In this document: piece after piece, positions 44,991 to 48,793 of the stretch
Layout: the number at the start of each line of letters is the position of its first letter
Numbering within the stretch: position 1 is the stretch's first letter
NCBI GenBank assembly: GCA_018780265.1
Contig: JADMJV010000128.1
Coordinates: 1 to 48,793, forward strand
DNA length: 48,793 bases
Reading direction: 5' to 3'
DNA from: a bacterium
GTDB lineage: Bacteria > Vulcanimicrobiota > Xenobia > Xenobiales > JADMJV01
Position numbers and translations under genes: made by a program
Notes under the pieces: model-generated
Seen by the model: the letters and a program-made list of their open reading frames with translations, nothing else
Told to the model about the DNA's origin: nothing
Databases searched by the model: none

Positions 44991-47900
44991 ACCAGCCGTG
45001 TCCTCCCGGTAAGCAGTTCCTGCATCATGCCCTGCTTGATGTCGCGCAGTTTGGCGAGTCGGGCTTCCAGGGCAGTGATTTCGGCGTCCATGTCGGAGAG
45101 GACTTCGGCGATGGCTTTTTGTTCGGGGAGGGGGGGGAGGGGCAACTTGAAAGTTCTTACGTCCTGTCCGGTAATGTTGGGGTCCTTTCTACTACTACTT
45201 GCGATTGTTCGCCAATGCTCGACTCGGTAATTGAGCTGCTCCAGCAAAAATCGTGGTACCACCAAGCCACTGGGAATGATGGCAGATATCGCCTGATTTA
45301 CGGCGGCGGGTCGCTTCAGAAGTCCAGTTCGTCCAATTTGGTTAAAGCCGCCATACATCGCCACGAGCACAGTACCCGCCGGGAACAGACGCAAGCTGGT
45401 CTCTTTCAATGCGTAGCAGGTGATCTGCTCTTGTACAATCTCGATCTCCGAATTCGTGAGATCTAGAGTTTTCACCCAGTCATGTTCACCGTTGTGGAAG
45501 TATCGTTCTTGCTTGGCCCTTGACGGAGTCGTGCCACTGGCGACGTCGGCGCACTGCTCAACCCTTGAGCACCTCCAGTCTTCGGGTAGACTCCCTAACT
45601 CGGACTGCACAAGTCGCCGACCCTGGCCAAAACCCAATACTCTTGCCAAATGTCCTTCAACCCTCGCCGTCAACTTCTCCACCTCGGCCGCCAACTTTGG
45701 CAATGGCTCAGCGTATCGTTCCTCCAAAGTCTTGACCCGGGTAGCCAATCGCTGCGTCACCCGCTCCACCTCGGCTCGGACCCCGGCTCGCAGCGTCGCC
45801 AGCCATTTGTCCTCCACCACCAACTGGCGCACGTCGTCCTCGGTCAGTTTGCTATACCTCGAAAAAACGGCCTCGTCCAGCGAAACCTGCGCTGCCTTGA
45901 GCGCCTTCTTGGCGGCGCTTTCGCGTTCAAACAATTCGTGGCATTGCTCCAGCAGGGCTCGTTCGTCGCCGGGTTGCCCCTTCAGCAGCTTGAGCCTCGC
46001 AGTCACGCCGGCCAGGGTGATCTTTTCGTCGACCCTGGCCTCCTCCAGCAATCCCTCGTCGCCACCGTGCTCCTCCAGGAGACTCTCCAGATCCTGACTC
46101 TGGCTGTCCAGGGCCAGTTGAAGCTGGTCGATTTGGGCTTGCTCGGTGGGGAGATAGCGAGCGATGATCAGGGCGGAGGGAATGAGGTCGGATTTGTATT
46201 TCTTCTTGCCCAAGACCAGATCTGGGGTTTCTTTGGTTTTTTCGCCGGGGCGGGCGACGATTTCCCGCAGCACTTTGCCGGCTGCCCAGCCGTCCTGGCT
46301 GATCAGGTAAACATCGTCTTGCATGGTCTCGGACCAGTAATCCATGAGTAGTTGATAGATGTCGTATTTGTCCAGCAGCACTGCGGAGGCGTAGCGCTCC
46401 AGCAGGTTTTCGGAGAGGGTGCCGACCAGGGTCTTAGGATGGTCTCCAACCTGGATGTTGCTCAGGCTGTCGCGGTGGGCCTGACACCAGCCTTCAAAGA
46501 GGGCCAGCGAGGTTTGGGTGAAGGTCTGGAATTCGGGGTGGTTGAGAATGGTGGCTTTGACCTGGCTGGCCTCGACCAGGCTGTCCCAGTAGCCAGGCCG
46601 AGCCCCGGGCGTAAACAGGCTGCGGCGCAGATTGGGGAAGACGGTCCAGTAGTTCTGCAGGTTGTCCAGGTCGGCCTGGGGGATTCCACCGTTGAGGTGG
46701 GCGTCCAGGTCGTGCAGGTCCTCGGGCTCGCTTCCGTCGATGTAGCGCGGGATGTTGAGGTTGTAGTCGTTGCCGGCGATCTCGTCGAGTGCGACGAGGC
46801 GGCTGTATCCCGGAATCTCCAGTTGCTGATTAAATACGTCCACGATCTTGTGGATATCCTGACTGCGCAGACGATTCTTGTTGCCGTCCTTCATAAAGCC
46901 CCGGCTGGCGTCGATCATGAAGAGGGACCGACGCTGGGCGGCACCGGCCTTGTCGATCACCAGGATACAGGCGGGGATGCCGGTGCCGTAAAAGAGATTG
47001 GCGGGCAGTCCAATGATGCCCTTGAGGTAGCCCTGACGCAGGATGGCCTGGCGGATGCGGGCTTCGGCATTGCCCCGGAAGAGCACACCGTGGGGCAGAA
47101 TGACGGCGCCTTTGCCGGTGCTTTTCAGCGACTTGAGTATATGCAGAAGAAATGCGTAGTCGCCATTCTTGTCGGGGGGAACGCCGTATTCAAAGCGACC
47201 AAACTCGTCGTGACTGAGGTTGACGCCGTTGCTCCAGGACTTGTAAGAGAAGGGCGGATTGGCCACCGCGAAATCAAAGGTTTTGAGCCGGCCGTCCGGG
47301 CTCTTCCAGTGGGGGGAGGAGAGGGTATTGTCTTTCCATATTTCGGCGGTGGGATGGTCGTGCAAAATCATGTTCATGCGGGCCAGGGCGGCCGTGGCGT
47401 TGTCGTTCTCCTGGCCAAAAATGGACAGGCCCCGGGGGGCTTCGTCAGCCACTTTGAGAAGCAGCGAGCCGGACCCACAGGTCGGGTCGTAGACGGTCTG
47501 GTCCTGGCGCGTCTCTGAGGTGATGCCTACCACTTGGGCCAAAATCCGGGAAACCTCGGCGGGAGTGTAAAACTGGCCCTTGCTCTTGCCCGATTCGGTG
47601 GCGAAATGGCGCATCAGGTACTCGTAGGCGTCGCCCAGCAGATCGTCGCCCTCGGCCCGGTTGGCGCTCAGGTTCAGACCCTGGAAGATACCCACCAGGT
47701 TAGAAAGCCGGTCCACCATTTCTTGGTCTTTGCCCAGCTTGTCCTCGTCGTTGAAGTCGGCCACATCGATGACGCCTTTGAGGTCGTTCTCCTCGGCCAG
47801 GCGCCCGATGATTTTGTTGATCTTGTCGCCAATTTCTTTATCGTTCTTGAGCGCCACCATGTCCTGGAACGAGCCGTTTTCGGGCACCACGATGGTGCCA

Positions 47901-48049
47901 TTGGGATTGCCAGCATACTTGTCGGAAACGTATTTCATGAACAGCAGCGTCAGCACGTAGTCCTTATACTGCGAGGCGTCCATGCCACCGCGCAATTCGT
48001 CACAACTTGCCCACAGGGAGCTATATATCGCGGTTTTCTTAATGGCCAT
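44987..48049 (-). CDS. hsdM: Type I restriction HsdM-HsdS fusion with one TRD
   Basis: A 1020-aa fusion. The N-terminal HsdM part has the helical bundle (YKDYVLTLLFMKYVSDKY), SAM motif I DPTCGSGS (188-195) and the N6-adenine motif NPPF (264-267). A long extension with coiled coil reaches about residue 815. The last ~200 residues (from LPEDW) are HsdS-like: one target-recognition domain, then the conserved PPLPEQKAIAEVLSDMDAEITALEARLAKL helix. Normal HsdS has two such halves, so this one may pair across a dimer and read a palindromic site. It is first in the restriction operon; the ATG at 48049 has no strong ribosome site. Confidence 0.93.
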   Translation of the reverse strand: MAIKKTAIYSSLWASCDELRGGMDASQYKDYVLTLLFMKYVSDKYAGNPNGTIVVPENGSFQDMVALKNDKEIGDKINKIIGRLAEENDLKGVIDVADFNDEDKLGKDQEMVDRLSNLVGIFQGLNLSANRAEGDDLLGDAYEYLMRHFATESGKSKGQFYTPAEVSRILAQVVGITSETRQDQTVYDPTCGSGSLLLKVADEAPRGLSIFGQENDNATAALARMNMILHDHPTAEIWKDNTLSSPHWKSPDGRLKTFDFAVANPPFSYKSWSNGVNLSHDEFGRFEYGVPPDKNGDYAFLLHILKSLKSTGKGAVILPHGVLFRGNAEARIRQAILRQGYLKGIIGLPANLFYGTGIPACILVIDKAGAAQRRSLFMIDASRGFMKDGNKNRLRSQDIHKIVDVFNQQLEIPGYSRLVALDEIAGNDYNLNIPRYIDGSEPEDLHDLDAHLNGGIPQADLDNLQNYWTVFPNLRRSLFTPGARPGYWDSLVEASQVKATILNHPEFQTFTQTSLALFEGWCQAHRDSLSNIQVGDHPKTLVGTLSENLLERYASAVLLDKYDIYQLLMDYWSETMQDDVYLISQDGWAAGKVLREIVARPGEKTKETPDLVLGKKKYKSDLIPSALIIARYLPTEQAQIDQLQLALDSQSQDLESLLEEHGGDEGLLEEARVDEKITLAGVTARLKLLKGQPGDERALLEQCHELFERESAAKKALKAAQVSLDEAVFSRYSKLTEDDVRQLVVEDKWLATLRAGVRAEVERVTQRLATRVKTLEERYAEPLPKLAAEVEKLTARVEGHLARVLGFGQGRRLVQSELGSLPEDWRCSRVEQCADVASGTTPSRAKQERYFHNGEHDWVKTLDLTNSEIEIVQEQITCYALKETSLRLFPAGTVLVAMYGGFNQIGRTGLLKRPAAVNQAISAIIPSGLVVPRFLLEQLNYRVEHWRTIASSSRKDPNITGQDVRTFKLPLPPLPEQKAIAEVLSDMDAEITALEARLAKLRDIKQGMMQELLTGRTRLV

Positions 48050-48404
48050 TGGTGGTGTGCTTTCGTGGTGAGGATTTGCCGGGCTATTCCACTCTCACGC
48101 GGGGGAAACCTGGAATCTTCTTTGACTGGGCCTCCTCGGATTGCCGACGTCGTTTGATTTCCGACGAGCGAGTTCCAATACGGTGGATCAAGGGACCAAG
48201 CTACCCGGGCCGGTCGGTAATAAGGGCTAAAACACGTTCCGAGTGCTGTCCGCTGCGAAGTCGGCATGCCTCAGACAGAGTGAACAGGTCCCGAGTAGGC
48301 GATGCCGGTTCGGTAAACATTCCAGAGCGGGGAGTTTGCGGGCAGCGACTGATGTCTTGGCAAATGCAAAGAAACCCCCGGACCTGGAATGCAATAGTCG
48401 ACCC
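48050..48404. other. Intergenic gap before the restriction operon
   Basis: About 355 bp between hsdM-S and the HNH gene on the same strand. The base composition is a little more AT-rich than the neighbours, and no frame keeps coding bias. No tRNA, strong hairpin or consensus promoter was found. The promoter of the restriction operon should lie here, but cannot be placed. Confidence 0.5.
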
Positions 48405-48793
48405 TTAGCTTGCGCTCGATGGCAGGCGGCGGGAAAATAGTCCGTCGTCCATAGCATGAGCCACGTGACCGTCGTCTTCATCCCCGCGCCAGCCGATAAA
48501 GAAGTCCAGCCAGTGGGCCAGTTGCAGCGTTTGTTGGGTGGCCAGGTCGCGCCCGGTGGCGTCGAGGAAGCGCAGATGGTGGGGAGCGTGACCTTCAATT
48601 TGCAGACGCCCTTCGTGGATATTTTTGTGGCAGGCGGCGCAGAGGATTACCAGATTTTCGGGGACGGTCTTGCCTTCATCGCTGAAAAACGTGATGTGAT
48701 GAGCCTCGAGAAACAGGTGGTGGGGGCAGCCGGGAGTTTTACAGCGATAGCCGTCTCGCCGCAAGAGTTCGGCTTTCTGGGCCGGAGTGGGCA
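48405..48793 (-). CDS. HNH endonuclease domain protein, 5' end cut by window
   Basis: The C-terminal 128 residues of a larger protein whose frame runs off the right edge. TPAQKAELLRRDGYRCKTPGCPHHLFLEAHHI leads into a classic HNH fold: His pair (AHHI), Asn (ENLVILC) and His (HKNIHEG), with zinc Cys pairs CKTPGC and CAAC. A ~55-residue tail follows. HNH domains of this type cut or nick DNA; many are in cellular proteins of unclear role. It lies on the same strand, upstream of the restriction operon. Confidence 0.85.
   Translation of the reverse strand, partial: PTPAQKAELLRRDGYRCKTPGCPHHLFLEAHHITFFSDEGKTVPENLVILCAACHKNIHEGRLQIEGHAPHHLRFLDATGRDLATQQTLQLAHWLDFFIGWRGDEDDGHVAHAMDDGLFSRRLPSSAS

Noticed and set aside
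43986..45230. 414-codon plus-strand open frame across the restriction operon
   Set aside because: Antisense to the YhcG-type gene and the HsdS-like end; both minus-strand proteins carry conserved family motifs.
1..48793. CRISPR arrays, transposases, integrases, rRNA or phage genes
   Set aside because: Looked for on both strands; no regular spaced repeats, transposase motifs or rRNA-like sequence were found.

Overview
The window is a high-GC (roughly 60%), gene-dense chromosomal segment from a diderm bacterium. Evidence for an outer membrane is an LPS/heptose cluster (GT4 glycosyltransferase, split heptose kinase and adenylyltransferase, LpxB-related glycosyltransferase), lipoproteins and several exported proteins. 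The lineage cannot be fixed from the sequence. The LpxB-related protein, CHASE2 cyclase, FecR-like and TPR-CHAT proteins recall Cyanobacteria and neighbouring deep-branching diderms. The PheRS pair is of archaeal/spirochaete type, which is uncommon in bacteria. Many genes are translationally coupled and start with GTG or TTG. No insertion sequence, phage gene or CRISPR array was seen.

Layout: (1) 1-8.9 kb: window-edge region, tRNA-Pro(CGG) with a consensus promoter, ilvE, a methyltransferase-like protein and a lipoprotein on the minus strand. A coupled plus-strand run follows: adenine deaminase, GT4, hldA-like, hldC-like, LpxB-related. (2) 9.06-14.17 kb: one giant protein with a STAND/NACHT-like NTPase and a long TPR array. 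(3) 14.2-20.9 kb: a minus-strand housekeeping/envelope run (lytic transglycosylase-like lipoprotein, ABC ATPase and permease, LOG protein, small soluble histidine kinase, flavin reductase-like protein, enoyl-CoA hydratase). (4) 20.9-26.5 kb: UPF0102 nuclease-like protein, membrane histidine kinase, then minus-strand pnuC-like, pheS and pheT. (5) 26.5-29.9 kb: MerR-type regulator coupled to a cytoplasmic VIT-VWA protein. (6) 29.9-39.9 kb: a five-gene minus-strand operon: exported protein, FecR-like protein, CHASE2 adenylate cyclase, TPR-CHAT protease with a carbohydrate-binding-like domain, second TPR-CHAT protease. (7) 40.1-48.8 kb: a type I restriction locus with a fused HsdM-HsdS carrying one target-recognition domain, a YhcG-type nuclease, HsdR and a DUF45-type metallopeptidase, then a window-truncated HNH protein.

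The strongest candidate for an undescribed system is region 6. Two secreted caspase-fold (CHAT) proteases with intact His/Cys dyads are locked in one transcript with a membrane CHASE2-cyclase and a FecR-like envelope protein. This suggests an envelope-stress or surface-sensing circuit joining cAMP synthesis inside to proteolysis outside. Second-tier candidates are the STAND-TPR giant, the MerR/VIT-VWA pair and the compact HsdMS-YhcG-HsdR-DUF45 defence operon.
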